This document shows, piece by piece, positions 27,635-35,821 of a stretch of 64,000 bases of DNA; positions within the stretch are counted from its first letter, which is position 1; the number at the start of each line of letters is the position of its first letter. This DNA comes from Novosphingobium resinovorum. Its GTDB lineage: Bacteria; Pseudomonadota; Alphaproteobacteria; Sphingomonadales; Sphingomonadaceae. Location of the stretch: NCBI RefSeq assembly GCF_027922145.1, contig NZ_BSFC01000024.1, positions 62,001-126,000 of the forward strand, written 5' to 3'. The position numbers and the translations under genes are program-made. The notes under the pieces were generated by a model. It made no database searches. It saw nothing but the letters and a program-made list of their open reading frames with translations, and was not told where the DNA came from.

Positions 27635-28558
27635 TTGGTAGCAGCAGTGTTTTCACGCAGGCAGGTGGCGGCCGGTCTGGCGGTCTTGCCGCTGGTTCCG
27701 GCGACCGTGCACGCAGTGCCCTCGCGGCTCGACAGGGTGATGGTGCAGGGCAGGCCGCAGGATACGGGTTCGCTCTACAAGGTGCGCAACATATTGCCGG
27801 CGCTGGATAAACTTGGCGGCTTGCGGCGGATGCGATGCCGGGAGCCCTATGCCGGGACGCCCGGGTGGAATACCTACCTTGGGCTTGCCCGGCAGGGGGT
27901 GACATTCTGCCTCACCCTCTCCGGTCGGGAAATCGCAAAGACGATCGCCGACCTCAAGGCCTTCGTCATCCAGGCGCCCGGTGCGATATGGGCGGTCGAG
28001 TTCCCGAACGAGCCCGACCTCAATCCCGTGAACTACAACGGCGTGCATGATTCCCGGTTGGGATTTCGGACAGGTAATGCTCCGGTATTAATGTCCTATA
28101 TCAAGGACTTCACGGCATCATTTAAGGCGGAATCCAGTCTGAAAACGATCCCCCTCATCGCGAGCAACGACTTCATGCAAGCGGAGCAGGCCCCTTTCAC
28201 GACCTACGGCAATGCCCATATCTACCCCAAGCCCGCCACTGTCGTGGCGGACCGCCTGACGAGCTTCGGCGAGAAAATAGCAGTTGGTCGCCACACACAC
28301 GGCGTGATTACCGAATGGGGCCGCACAACGGGCGGTGGTGCAAAAAACGTGACTTCTCCGCCGGTTTCACTGGAGCAGCAGGCCATCTTGCTCGCCTCGG
28401 ATCTGGCGGCGGCCCTCGATCGCCCGTTGATCCGCGCGATCAGCATTTACGAGCTGTTTTCCTGGGCCGGGACCAGTGAGATGAACAACTTCGGCCTGTT
28501 CAACGCCGACCTGACCCCGCGACCCGCAGTCGCCGCGATCCGTGCCGTCATCGGCTGA
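27635..28558 (+). CDS. exported glycoside-hydrolase-like protein (unclassified TIM barrel)
   Basis: 307 residues from TTG 27635, chosen because GGGAGG lies five bases before it. The N-terminus contains FSRRQVAAGLAVLPLVPA, a twin-arginine-type signal peptide. The body has barrel-like alternation, with WAVEFPNEPDLNP (candidate acid/base Glu) and GVITEWGRTTGG (candidate nucleophile Glu), the arrangement seen in clan GH-A glycosidases. No specific GH family can be assigned by eye. Codon usage in the middle is less GC-rich than in neighbours (for example 28080-28200), which may indicate acquisition. A short GAGTGCCGTT duplication precedes the start. Confidence 0.7.
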   Translation: MVAAVFSRRQVAAGLAVLPLVPATVHAVPSRLDRVMVQGRPQDTGSLYKVRNILPALDKLGGLRRMRCREPYAGTPGWNTYLGLARQGVTFCLTLSGREIAKTIADLKAFVIQAPGAIWAVEFPNEPDLNPVNYNGVHDSRLGFRTGNAPVLMSYIKDFTASFKAESSLKTIPLIASNDFMQAEQAPFTTYGNAHIYPKPATVVADRLTSFGEKIAVGRHTHGVITEWGRTTGGGAKNVTSPPVSLEQQAILLASDLAAALDRPLIRAISIYELFSWAGTSEMNNFGLFNADLTPRPAVAAIRAVIG

Positions 28559-28561
28559 AAT

Positions 28562-30187
28562 TCAGCGAAAACGCCGGTACATCCCGCCGAAACCCAGCGC
28601 CATTCCGCGACTGTCGGCAATGACCTCATGGGCGCAATTATGCCCCGGAGCCCCGGTCACGCCGCCGCCGGGATGTGTTCCCGCGCCGCACATGTAGAGC
28701 CCCTTGATCGGCCCCCGATACGCGCCATGCCCCAGCACCGGCCGCGCCGACCACATCTGGTCGAGCGTCAGATTCCCGTGCATGATGTCTCCGCCGACCA
28801 GCCCGAATTTGCGCTCCAGCCCCTTGGGACTGAGCACCTGTCGTCCCAGGATCGAGGCGCGGAAGCCCGGTGCATGCGCCTCCACCGTGTCGATAATGGC
28901 ATCGGCGGCCTTGTCCTCCTCCATGTCCCAGTCGCGTCCATCGGGTAGTTCGGGCGCGAATTGCTGGCAGAACAGGCTGGCGACATGCTGGCCCGGAGGG
29001 GCGAGGCTGTCGTCCACGGTAGAGGGGATCAGCATCTCGACGATAGGCTTGCGCGACCAGCCGAACTGCTTGGCGTCGATGAAGGCGCGGTCCATGTAGT
29101 CGAGGGTCGGGGCGATGATGATGCCGGACTGATGATGCTCGCCCGGTTCGGGAAGGCACGTAAATCGAGGCAGTTCGGATAGCGCCACGTTCATCCGGAA
29201 CGTGCCGCTTCCCGCCTTGAAGCCCTTCATCCGGCGCCGGAAATCGGCGTCTAGGTCGGCAGCTGCGATCATCCGGTCGTAGAGCAGTTTCGGCCCGACA
29301 TTGGCGATGATGCGCGGCGCCGCGATCTCCTCGCCGCTTTCCAGGCGAACGCCGGCGACCTTGCCGCTATCCACCAGCACTTGCGCGACCGGTGCCTCCA
29401 GGCTGATCTCGACGCCGAGATCGCGGCAGACCTTGGCCATGATCTGCGTGATCGCGCCCATGCCACCGACCGAGTGGCCCCAGGCCCCCTTCTTGCCGTT
29501 CACCTCGCCGAAGACATGGTGCAGCAGGACGTAGGCACTGCCGGGCGTGTCAGGCGAGGCATAGTTGCCGACCACCGCATCGAACCCGAACGCGGCCTTG
29601 ACCGCCTCACTCTCGAACCAGCTGTCGAGCAAGCTGCGGGCCGACTTGGTGAACAGGTCGAGCACATCGCGCTGGGCTTCCATCGACAGGCCCGCCAGCT
29701 TGCGCCCTTGCACGGCCGCATCGACCAGCGCACGCCAGCCGCCGCCCACCTCGGGCGGGGTCCTGAGGGCAAGGTCGCGCAGCACCTCGGCGACGCCTTC
29801 GAGAGCGTCGTAATAGGCCGGGAGTACCTCGGCGTCATGGGCCGAAAAGCGGCGGAATTCCGCTTGCGTGCGCTCCAGTCCGCCGCCGAGCTTGAGGTAG
29901 CCGCCATCCTCCTGGGGCAGCAGGTTGCTGATCGGCCGCTCGATTACGCGGTAGCCGTGGTCGGCAAGGCGCATGTCGGCGATCACTTTGGGCTGCAACA
30001 GACTGACCGTGTAGCTGGCGACCGAATTGCGGAATCCCGGGTGGAATTCCTCCGTCACGGCAGCCCCGCCGACAACGTCGCGCCGCTCGAGAATGCGCAC
30101 CTTGAGCCCCGCCCGGGCGAGGTAGAAGGCGCAAGTCAGGCCATTATGGCCACCGCCGATGATGAGTGCGTCGTAGCGGTCGGTCAT
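28562..30187 (-). CDS. CrtI/PYROXD2-like FAD-dependent oxidoreductase
   Basis: 541 residues. The N-terminal dinucleotide fold is seen in DALIIGGGHNGLTCAFYLARAG and the CrtI-like ERRDVVGGAAVTEE; the C-terminus carries the FAD motif YMCGAGTHPGGGVTGAPGHN. The family includes phytoene desaturases and the pyridine-nucleotide-disulfide-like PYROXD2 group, whose bacterial members oxidise varied lipophilic or amine substrates. ATG 30187 overlaps the Rieske oxygenase stop as ATGA, so the two are made together. It is convergent with the glycoside-hydrolase-like gene with 3 bases between stops. Confidence 0.9.
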   Translation of the reverse strand: MTDRYDALIIGGGHNGLTCAFYLARAGLKVRILERRDVVGGAAVTEEFHPGFRNSVASYTVSLLQPKVIADMRLADHGYRVIERPISNLLPQEDGGYLKLGGGLERTQAEFRRFSAHDAEVLPAYYDALEGVAEVLRDLALRTPPEVGGGWRALVDAAVQGRKLAGLSMEAQRDVLDLFTKSARSLLDSWFESEAVKAAFGFDAVVGNYASPDTPGSAYVLLHHVFGEVNGKKGAWGHSVGGMGAITQIMAKVCRDLGVEISLEAPVAQVLVDSGKVAGVRLESGEEIAAPRIIANVGPKLLYDRMIAAADLDADFRRRMKGFKAGSGTFRMNVALSELPRFTCLPEPGEHHQSGIIIAPTLDYMDRAFIDAKQFGWSRKPIVEMLIPSTVDDSLAPPGQHVASLFCQQFAPELPDGRDWDMEEDKAADAIIDTVEAHAPGFRASILGRQVLSPKGLERKFGLVGGDIMHGNLTLDQMWSARPVLGHGAYRGPIKGLYMCGAGTHPGGGVTGAPGHNCAHEVIADSRGMALGFGGMYRRFR

Positions 30188-31353
30188 GCGGTCCTGCTCC
30201 AGCCGGGCGCGGGGGAATGTTCGGAACGGGCGGCGGGGATGATCTGCCGCAGCCGCCTGCAGAAATGGCGCAGGCAGACCTCCTTGTCGGAGAGCGGCCC
30301 AATCGAGAAACTGCGCGAGGCCATGCCAGCCTGCACACGGGTAATGAGTGCGGTGTCTTCCGCATTTACTTCGCGGTTAATGCGCCAGTTGAGGTAGCGC
30401 GCGGCCTTCATCTCGCGCCGGTCATCGTCGAGAACGTAGCTGATCTCGCGGATCACGCTGGCGGTCGGGCTGACCGGAAGCCACTGCATGAAATCGACCT
30501 GGTCAGGATAGATGTCGAAGGCGACGTTCGGCCAGAGCTTGAAGTAAAGCCAGTGACGCTGCCGCTCCGGCGGGAGGTGCGGCACAGGCGGAAGCAAGCG
30601 CTGGTACATGCGCTCCGACCAGTTGGGAGAGGGGGCATCAATCAGGTCGCCCCACATGCGATCGACGTTCGCCTCCGCTTCGACGCCATAGCTGCGGCCA
30701 AACAGACGGGTGAGGCCGGGATGGGCGACCGGAATGTGAAGTCCGTCCGAGTAATTGTCGCCGATGTTCTTCCAGTTAACCTCACGCGGGCGCATGGTCA
30801 CCCGGCCGAGCGCTTTCAGGTCATGAAAGCTATAAGGCGCGACCATATGTTCGTAAGGTGTCATCATCTGCGCCACCGTCGGGCCGCCGTCATCGACCAG
30901 CCGCACGAACACGAAGCCGCGCCATACCTCGATCTGGATGGATGACAGCCCGAGACCGGCCTTGTCGAAAACAGGGTAGCTCGCGCTGTCGGGTACGCCG
31001 GCGAGCCGGCCGTCGAGGTCGTAGGTCCATGCATGATAGGGACAGACCAGCTTTCGCGCGCAGCCGCTGGCACCGTCGACGATGCGCGAGCCGCGATGGC
31101 GGCAGACGTTGGTGAAGGCGCGCAGCACCCTGTCCGTGCCGCGCACCACCATCACGCTTTCGCCGATGTAGTCCAGGGTGTGCCAGTCGCCAGGGCTTGG
31201 AATGTCGCTCTCATGGCAGACGATCTGCCAGCTCGGGGCGAAGACGCGCTCCTTCTCGGCCTCGAAGAATTCGGTGTCGGAATAGGTCCACGCAGGCAGG
31301 CTCCAGCCTTCCAGCGGGTCGGTCATGGGGGCGTCGGCGACTTGCGTTGCCAT
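30184..31353 (-). CDS. Rieske non-heme iron oxygenase, large subunit
   Basis: 389 residues from ATG 31353; the longer frame crosses the operator and regulator and is rejected. The Rieske [2Fe-2S] motif is CRHRGSRI...CPYHAWTYD, and the mononuclear iron site is DNYSDGLHIPVAHPG with a later Asp in FDIYPDQVD. The group resembles alpha-only ring-hydroxylating or quaternary-amine oxygenases such as the glycine betaine and carnitine enzymes. No beta subunit or dedicated reductase is beside it, though the coupled FAD protein could act on the same pathway. Expression is probably controlled by the divergent TetR regulator through the palindrome at 31364-31385. Confidence 0.93.
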   Translation of the reverse strand: MATQVADAPMTDPLEGWSLPAWTYSDTEFFEAEKERVFAPSWQIVCHESDIPSPGDWHTLDYIGESVMVVRGTDRVLRAFTNVCRHRGSRIVDGASGCARKLVCPYHAWTYDLDGRLAGVPDSASYPVFDKAGLGLSSIQIEVWRGFVFVRLVDDGGPTVAQMMTPYEHMVAPYSFHDLKALGRVTMRPREVNWKNIGDNYSDGLHIPVAHPGLTRLFGRSYGVEAEANVDRMWGDLIDAPSPNWSERMYQRLLPPVPHLPPERQRHWLYFKLWPNVAFDIYPDQVDFMQWLPVSPTASVIREISYVLDDDRREMKAARYLNWRINREVNAEDTALITRVQAGMASRSFSIGPLSDKEVCLRHFCRRLRQIIPAARSEHSPAPGWSRTA

Positions 31354-31363
31354 GGCGTGCTCC

Positions 31364-31385
31364 TTGCTATACGATCGTATAGCAA
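31364..31385. promoter_or_regulatory. perfect 22-bp palindrome, candidate TetR-type operator
   Basis: Half-site TTGCTATACGA and its exact reverse complement, with no spacer. It fills most of the 36-base gap between the divergent oxygenase and regulator start codons (ATGs 31353 and 31390). TetR proteins commonly bind such dyads next to their own gene. Confidence 0.85.
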
Positions 31386-31389
31386 TACT

Positions 31390-31983
31390 ATGGCCGAGCA
31401 TCAATCCTTTACGCGGGAGCATCCCGACGAGCGTCGCCAGAGCCTGGTAGAAGCCACGGCGAGGTGCCTTGCCCGTCATGGCGTGGCAGGAACTTCGGTG
31501 CGGGCAATCTGCGCCGAGGCCGGGGTATCTCCGGGATTGCTGAGGCATTACTTCGCCGGTGTCGGCGATGCGATCGCCCAGGCCTATCGCTGGACCGGAA
31601 GTCGCGTGGGCGAGGCGCTGGCAGATGCCGTGGCAGCCGCGGGTGAGAATCCGCGCGCGCGGCTTCTGGCTTATCTGTCGGCGAACTTCCGGTCGCCGAT
31701 CGCCGATCCGGAACTGCTCGCGACATGGCTCGCGTTCTGGAGCATGACGCCGGTGAACGACGGCATCGGCGCGTTGCACCAGCAAATCTACGGTGAGTTC
31801 AGGAACGGCATCGAGGAACTGGTCCTGGCGGTTAAGCCGGATTTGGGTGATGCTCGATTGCCGGCGGTGGCCTTGACTGCTTTGATCGACGGGCTCTGGC
31901 TGGAACTGAGCCTCGGGCAGGCGCCCTTCACGCCGGAAGAAGCGGAGGGCCTTGTCGAGAAGTGGCTCGATGCTCTGCTTTAG
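31390..31983 (+). CDS. TetR family regulator, BetI-like
   Basis: 197 residues. The N-terminal helix-turn-helix reads LVEATARCLARHGVAGTSVRAICAEAGVSPGLLRHYFAG, close in pattern to BetI-type repressors of choline/betaine genes; the ligand-binding half contains the BetI-like LLATWLAFWSMTP. It starts 4 bases after a perfect palindrome that it probably binds. It is divergent from the Rieske oxygenase and its stop overlaps the stop of the convergent permease by 3 bases. The natural inducer is unknown. Confidence 0.93.
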   Translation: MAEHQSFTREHPDERRQSLVEATARCLARHGVAGTSVRAICAEAGVSPGLLRHYFAGVGDAIAQAYRWTGSRVGEALADAVAAAGENPRARLLAYLSANFRSPIADPELLATWLAFWSMTPVNDGIGALHQQIYGEFRNGIEELVLAVKPDLGDARLPAVALTALIDGLWLELSLGQAPFTPEEAEGLVEKWLDALL

Positions 31984-33302
31984 TCTGTGCTCTGGTCCTC
32001 GCGGCGGCTCCAAAGCCGGATCGGCAGACCCGAGACCATGAGAATGAAGCTCATTCCGCTTGCCGCGATGCCCGCACCCCACAACGCCCATAACGCATAG
32101 CCCGCGCCCAGTACGGCGAGCGGACGGCAGACCCGCAGCCTCCATGCCGCCAGTGCGCAGGCGAGATAGAGCCAGAGGGTCGCCGAAGTGGACAGCAACA
32201 GGAGGTATTCGAACAGGCCGCGCATGGAGCGCAATCCGTTCATGACCACGAAAAGCATAGTGATAGCCGTGGACACGAGAAGCGCGCGTCGCGGCGTTCC
32301 TCTTGCGTCGGTGGCCATGAACCAGCGCGGGAGCAGTCTGCGCGCTGCCATGTCCCGTGACAGTTCGGCTTCGAGCAGGGTCCAGCCGTTGAGTGCGCCG
32401 ACGCAACTGACCACCGCGAAGAGCGTCACCATGGCCGCCGCCGTCCCGTTCCAGTAACGGTTGACGAACGTGGCGAACGGGGCTGGGGAGGCGGCAGCCA
32501 TGCTCATCGGCAGGAGCATGGCGATGGCGGAACAGACCGCGAGGTACAGCAGGCCGGTCAGGCCCGTTCCCCAGAGGGTGGCACGGGATATGTTCGCTTC
32601 CGGATTACGAACCCGCGCCGCGACGATGCTGGCGGATTCGAAACCCAGCAATGCCCACAATGTGAGCGTTGCCGCCGCATTGATCGAGCCGGGCGAAATC
32701 GGCACGGCATCGACCGGCAGCACTTCCGCCTCGCCGCCGACAAACAGTCTTGCGGCAATGACGATCACGACAAGCAGCGGCACGATCTTGATGGCGACGG
32801 TCGCGATCTGGAAGCCTCCCGCAGTTCGCACGCCTTGCAGATTGACCAGCGTGGTCAGCCAGAGGAGCGCGATCGCTGTGAGTGCGGGCACGAATTCGGC
32901 GCTCGCGAGTGAGGGGGCTATGCTCGACATGTAGCTGACGGCGGCAACGGCGATCGTGGCTACCGCGGTCCAGATCGAAACCAGGTATATCCAACTTATG
33001 AAGAACCCGGTGGTCTGCCCGAATGCGGCCGAGACGAACCCCGAAGGACTGCCGGCTTCCGGGAATTCCCGGGTCAGGCGGGTGATCACGTAAGCCAGAA
33101 CAAGAACGCCCGCCGTGGTCACGATCCATCCGACCACGGCGTTCCAGCCGAAAGGGGCCAGGCTGGCAGGCAGCAGGAAGACGCCCGAACCGATCATGTT
33201 GCCCATGACCAACGCCATGGCGGCAGAAAGCCCGAGGCGCGCCCTGCCTGCGCCGTCTATCTTTCCGGATAGGCGGGGTTCGTCTTCCACCTCTTTTGGC
33301 AA
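31980..33302 (-). CDS. APC family amino acid/amine permease
   Basis: 440 residues with about twelve hydrophobic segments. The N-terminal helix 1 motif GLSAAMALVMGNMIGSGVFLLPASLA is the APC superfamily signature. The likely start is TTG 33302, four bases after the TonB-receptor stop; no strong ribosome binding site is visible, so the start is uncertain. Members carry amino acids, polyamines or related amines. It is transcribed with the TonB receptor and faces the regulator, suggesting that receptor and permease move one compound across outer and inner membranes. Confidence 0.9.
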   Translation of the reverse strand: MPKEVEDEPRLSGKIDGAGRARLGLSAAMALVMGNMIGSGVFLLPASLAPFGWNAVVGWIVTTAGVLVLAYVITRLTREFPEAGSPSGFVSAAFGQTTGFFISWIYLVSIWTAVATIAVAAVSYMSSIAPSLASAEFVPALTAIALLWLTTLVNLQGVRTAGGFQIATVAIKIVPLLVVIVIAARLFVGGEAEVLPVDAVPISPGSINAAATLTLWALLGFESASIVAARVRNPEANISRATLWGTGLTGLLYLAVCSAIAMLLPMSMAAASPAPFATFVNRYWNGTAAAMVTLFAVVSCVGALNGWTLLEAELSRDMAARRLLPRWFMATDARGTPRRALLVSTAITMLFVVMNGLRSMRGLFEYLLLLSTSATLWLYLACALAAWRLRVCRPLAVLGAGYALWALWGAGIAASGMSFILMVSGLPIRLWSRREDQSTD

Positions 33303-33306
33303 GAGA

Positions 33307-35697
33307 TCAGAAATCCCGACCGACCTTGAGGCCGATTACCCGAGGCCTGATGACATAATCATAAAACACGCCCCCGGTCTCGCTGATGCCCAGTGGATCG
33401 CCGCAGGTCGTTTCGAGACATTGGACCGAACTGTTGATGACACCGTTACTGTCGAACAGATTGTTCGCATATATTTCAAAGCGCCATACATCATTCTTAA
33501 TGCCGAGACTGAAGTCCGCCGTGGTATAGGCGCCGAATCCACCCTTGATTGCGTTTTCAGCATCGCGCAAGTCGCTGCGGCGCTTTCCGATGTAATTGAC
33601 GGCGCCCTGGACGTGGCCGGTCCAGCCGCCGATCGGGAACTCGTACCGGGCAAGGGCATTGGCCTTGAAGCGCGCAGTGATCGGCAAGTGCGTTCCCGCT
33701 TGCGCCAGCCGGGTATTCTCGCCTTCGGGGATCGAGCAGTCGAAAGTGGCGTTGGCGATAAGGCAGAAGTCCTTTGTGATCTTTGCGTCGTTGTAGCTGC
33801 CCGAAGCATTGAGGGTCAGGCCGGCCTTGCGATAGCCCATGTCGAACTCGACGCCGTAGATCCGCGCTTCGCCAGCGTTGCGGATGAGGGTCAGGCCGTT
33901 TTCCCCGAGGAAGGACAACTGGATGTTGCTCCAGTCCTCGCGGAACATGGCGTAGTTGAAGTGGAACGCGCCCATCTGGCTCTTCCACCCGAATTCGTAG
34001 TTGTCGAGCGTGTCAGGTGCATAAGGCGGCTGGCCGCCGCGACGGTTGATGCCGCCGGGACGGAAGCCGCGCGACCAGGTAGCGTAGACCAGCCAGTTAG
34101 GAGTCAGCTTGTAGGTCAGGTTGGCCTTGTAGATCGATCCGGTATCGGAGGTTTTCGCATCAAGATTGGTGCACGGCGAACCGCTGACTTTCGCATCCTC
34201 GAAACAGGCGGCGACACCGGTGCGCGACGAGTATCCGTCGCTGTAGCCGAAGAAACCGACGAGCGAGTTCTTGTACTTGTAGACGCGCAGGCCTCCGGTA
34301 GCGGTAAGCTGGTCGGTGATGTCGAAGCTCAGTTCACCGAACGCGGCATAGTCACGGTCGATGCGCCTCTGACGGGTCAGCCAGATGTCGCTTTCGGTGC
34401 CGGGCACCGTGATCGCATCGGCAATGCCGTCGATGATGTAGTTCTGCGTGATCTGGTGAACCTGCCGCTGCGCGAACAGGCCGGCGATCAGGCGCAGGCG
34501 GTTTTCCTGCGGTGAACTGATACGCAGTTCACCGAACTGACGCCGGTATTTGTCACGGCCCTTGATGTACTGGTTCGGGCTGACCAGGTCGCCGGCATTG
34601 TCATACAGATATGCGCCAGAACCGTAGAGCGCGTCATAGAAGTACGAGTAGTCCGAATAATCGGATTCCGTGCGGTCCTTGCGGTTGAGGACGCCTCCCG
34701 TCGCGACGAGGTCCCAGTTGCCGATCTTGCCTTCAATGGTCAGGGCAGCTTGATACCATTCGTCCTTGCTGCTCTCGGGGTTGTACTGGACGGTCTGCAG
34801 TTTCTTGCTGACTGCGCTTGAGCGCTCCTGCGCAAAGCTGCCGTTGACCTTCTGGACCTGCCCCATGAGCGTGGGGGTGATCGTCCAGTCGTCATCCAGT
34901 TCGATGCCGAGCGCCATGCGCGCGCCATATGTATCGACGTCGTTGTAGTTTTTTTCGACGAGATCGGCGTTGGTCTGGGTGATGCCGGAAACGGGGTATG
35001 TCCGGCTGCCCGCGACATTGTCGATGTATCCGCCGTCATGACGATACCAGCCGACGACGCGCAGCGCGGAGCGATCTGAAAGCTTGAAGTTCAGGAACCC
35101 TTGCGCGACGCCGCCGACGTCTCCGTGAGCGACGGAGTTCAGTTCCATGTCGACTGCGCCGTAAGTGCCCGAATAGTCCGGCTTGTTGGTCACGATCTTG
35201 ATCGTACCCGCCATCGAACTCGCGCCATAGAGGGTGCCTTGCGGTCCTGCCAGCGCCTCGATCCGCGCGATGTCGTAGGCATGGATGTCAAGCGCGCCCT
35301 GGATGGTCGTGATCGGCATTTCGTCGAGATAGGTGCCCACCGTCGGCAGCGGCCCGGAGTGATTGGCGTTCTCACCCGATGCGACACCCCGGAAGTAGAC
35401 CTGGCTGAAGCCCGGCTGGGTGGTCTGGATCGTAAGGGAGGGAATGTTCTTGACCGCGTCCTGAAGTTCCTTGACCTGCAACTCGCGCAGTTTTTCGCCT
35501 CCCAGAGCCGTGATTGCGATCGGCACATCCTGGAGATTTTCGGTCCGCTTCTGGGCTGTGACAAGGATTATGCCGTCTTCTTCGACGGCAGGAGCGCCTT
35601 GCGCCAACGCAGGTTGCGCTGCAGCGATGGCCGATGATCCAAGCAGCGCGACGACGACGCTGCGGCGACAACCCAAACGCGATGAATTCACCCGCAT
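33307..35697 (-). CDS. TonB-dependent outer-membrane receptor
   Basis: 796 residues from ATG 35697 (GTG 35691 also fits AGGGGA). A signal peptide ending AIAAAQPALAQ is followed by a TonB-box-like IILVTAQKRTENLQDVPIAI, the plug domain (QDAVKNIPSLTIQTTQPG, YFRGVASGENANH) and a long beta-barrel ending in Phe (GLKVGRDF). It belongs to the large sphingomonad group of receptors without a siderophore signature. No FecI/FecR-type regulators lie nearby. Its ligand is unknown; linkage to the permease, oxygenase and sulfotransferase is the only clue. Confidence 0.94.
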   Translation of the reverse strand: MRVNSSRLGCRRSVVVALLGSSAIAAAQPALAQGAPAVEEDGIILVTAQKRTENLQDVPIAITALGGEKLRELQVKELQDAVKNIPSLTIQTTQPGFSQVYFRGVASGENANHSGPLPTVGTYLDEMPITTIQGALDIHAYDIARIEALAGPQGTLYGASSMAGTIKIVTNKPDYSGTYGAVDMELNSVAHGDVGGVAQGFLNFKLSDRSALRVVGWYRHDGGYIDNVAGSRTYPVSGITQTNADLVEKNYNDVDTYGARMALGIELDDDWTITPTLMGQVQKVNGSFAQERSSAVSKKLQTVQYNPESSKDEWYQAALTIEGKIGNWDLVATGGVLNRKDRTESDYSDYSYFYDALYGSGAYLYDNAGDLVSPNQYIKGRDKYRRQFGELRISSPQENRLRLIAGLFAQRQVHQITQNYIIDGIADAITVPGTESDIWLTRQRRIDRDYAAFGELSFDITDQLTATGGLRVYKYKNSLVGFFGYSDGYSSRTGVAACFEDAKVSGSPCTNLDAKTSDTGSIYKANLTYKLTPNWLVYATWSRGFRPGGINRRGGQPPYAPDTLDNYEFGWKSQMGAFHFNYAMFREDWSNIQLSFLGENGLTLIRNAGEARIYGVEFDMGYRKAGLTLNASGSYNDAKITKDFCLIANATFDCSIPEGENTRLAQAGTHLPITARFKANALARYEFPIGGWTGHVQGAVNYIGKRRSDLRDAENAIKGGFGAYTTADFSLGIKNDVWRFEIYANNLFDSNGVINSSVQCLETTCGDPLGISETGGVFYDYVIRPRVIGLKVGRDF

Positions 35698-35821
35698 TCC
35701 CCTGTAATTGCCTGATTGGGAAGCGGCCACAATTCATGAGCTTTGACAATAGGTCCACCGTGCAACGTCGATTGTGCGCTGCACTGTATGACATTTTCGC
35801 CACAATTATTGACGTTGCGGA

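Noticed and set aside
28562-30187. Assignment of the FAD oxidoreductase as phytoene desaturase of carotenoid synthesis
   Set aside because: No crtB, crtY or crtE nearby and it is coupled to a Rieske oxygenase; the sequence fits the broader PYROXD2-like group better.
31354-32406. N-terminal extension of the Rieske oxygenase to 740 residues
   Set aside because: It would read through the palindrome and antisense to the TetR gene; the oxygenase domain begins at ATG 31353.
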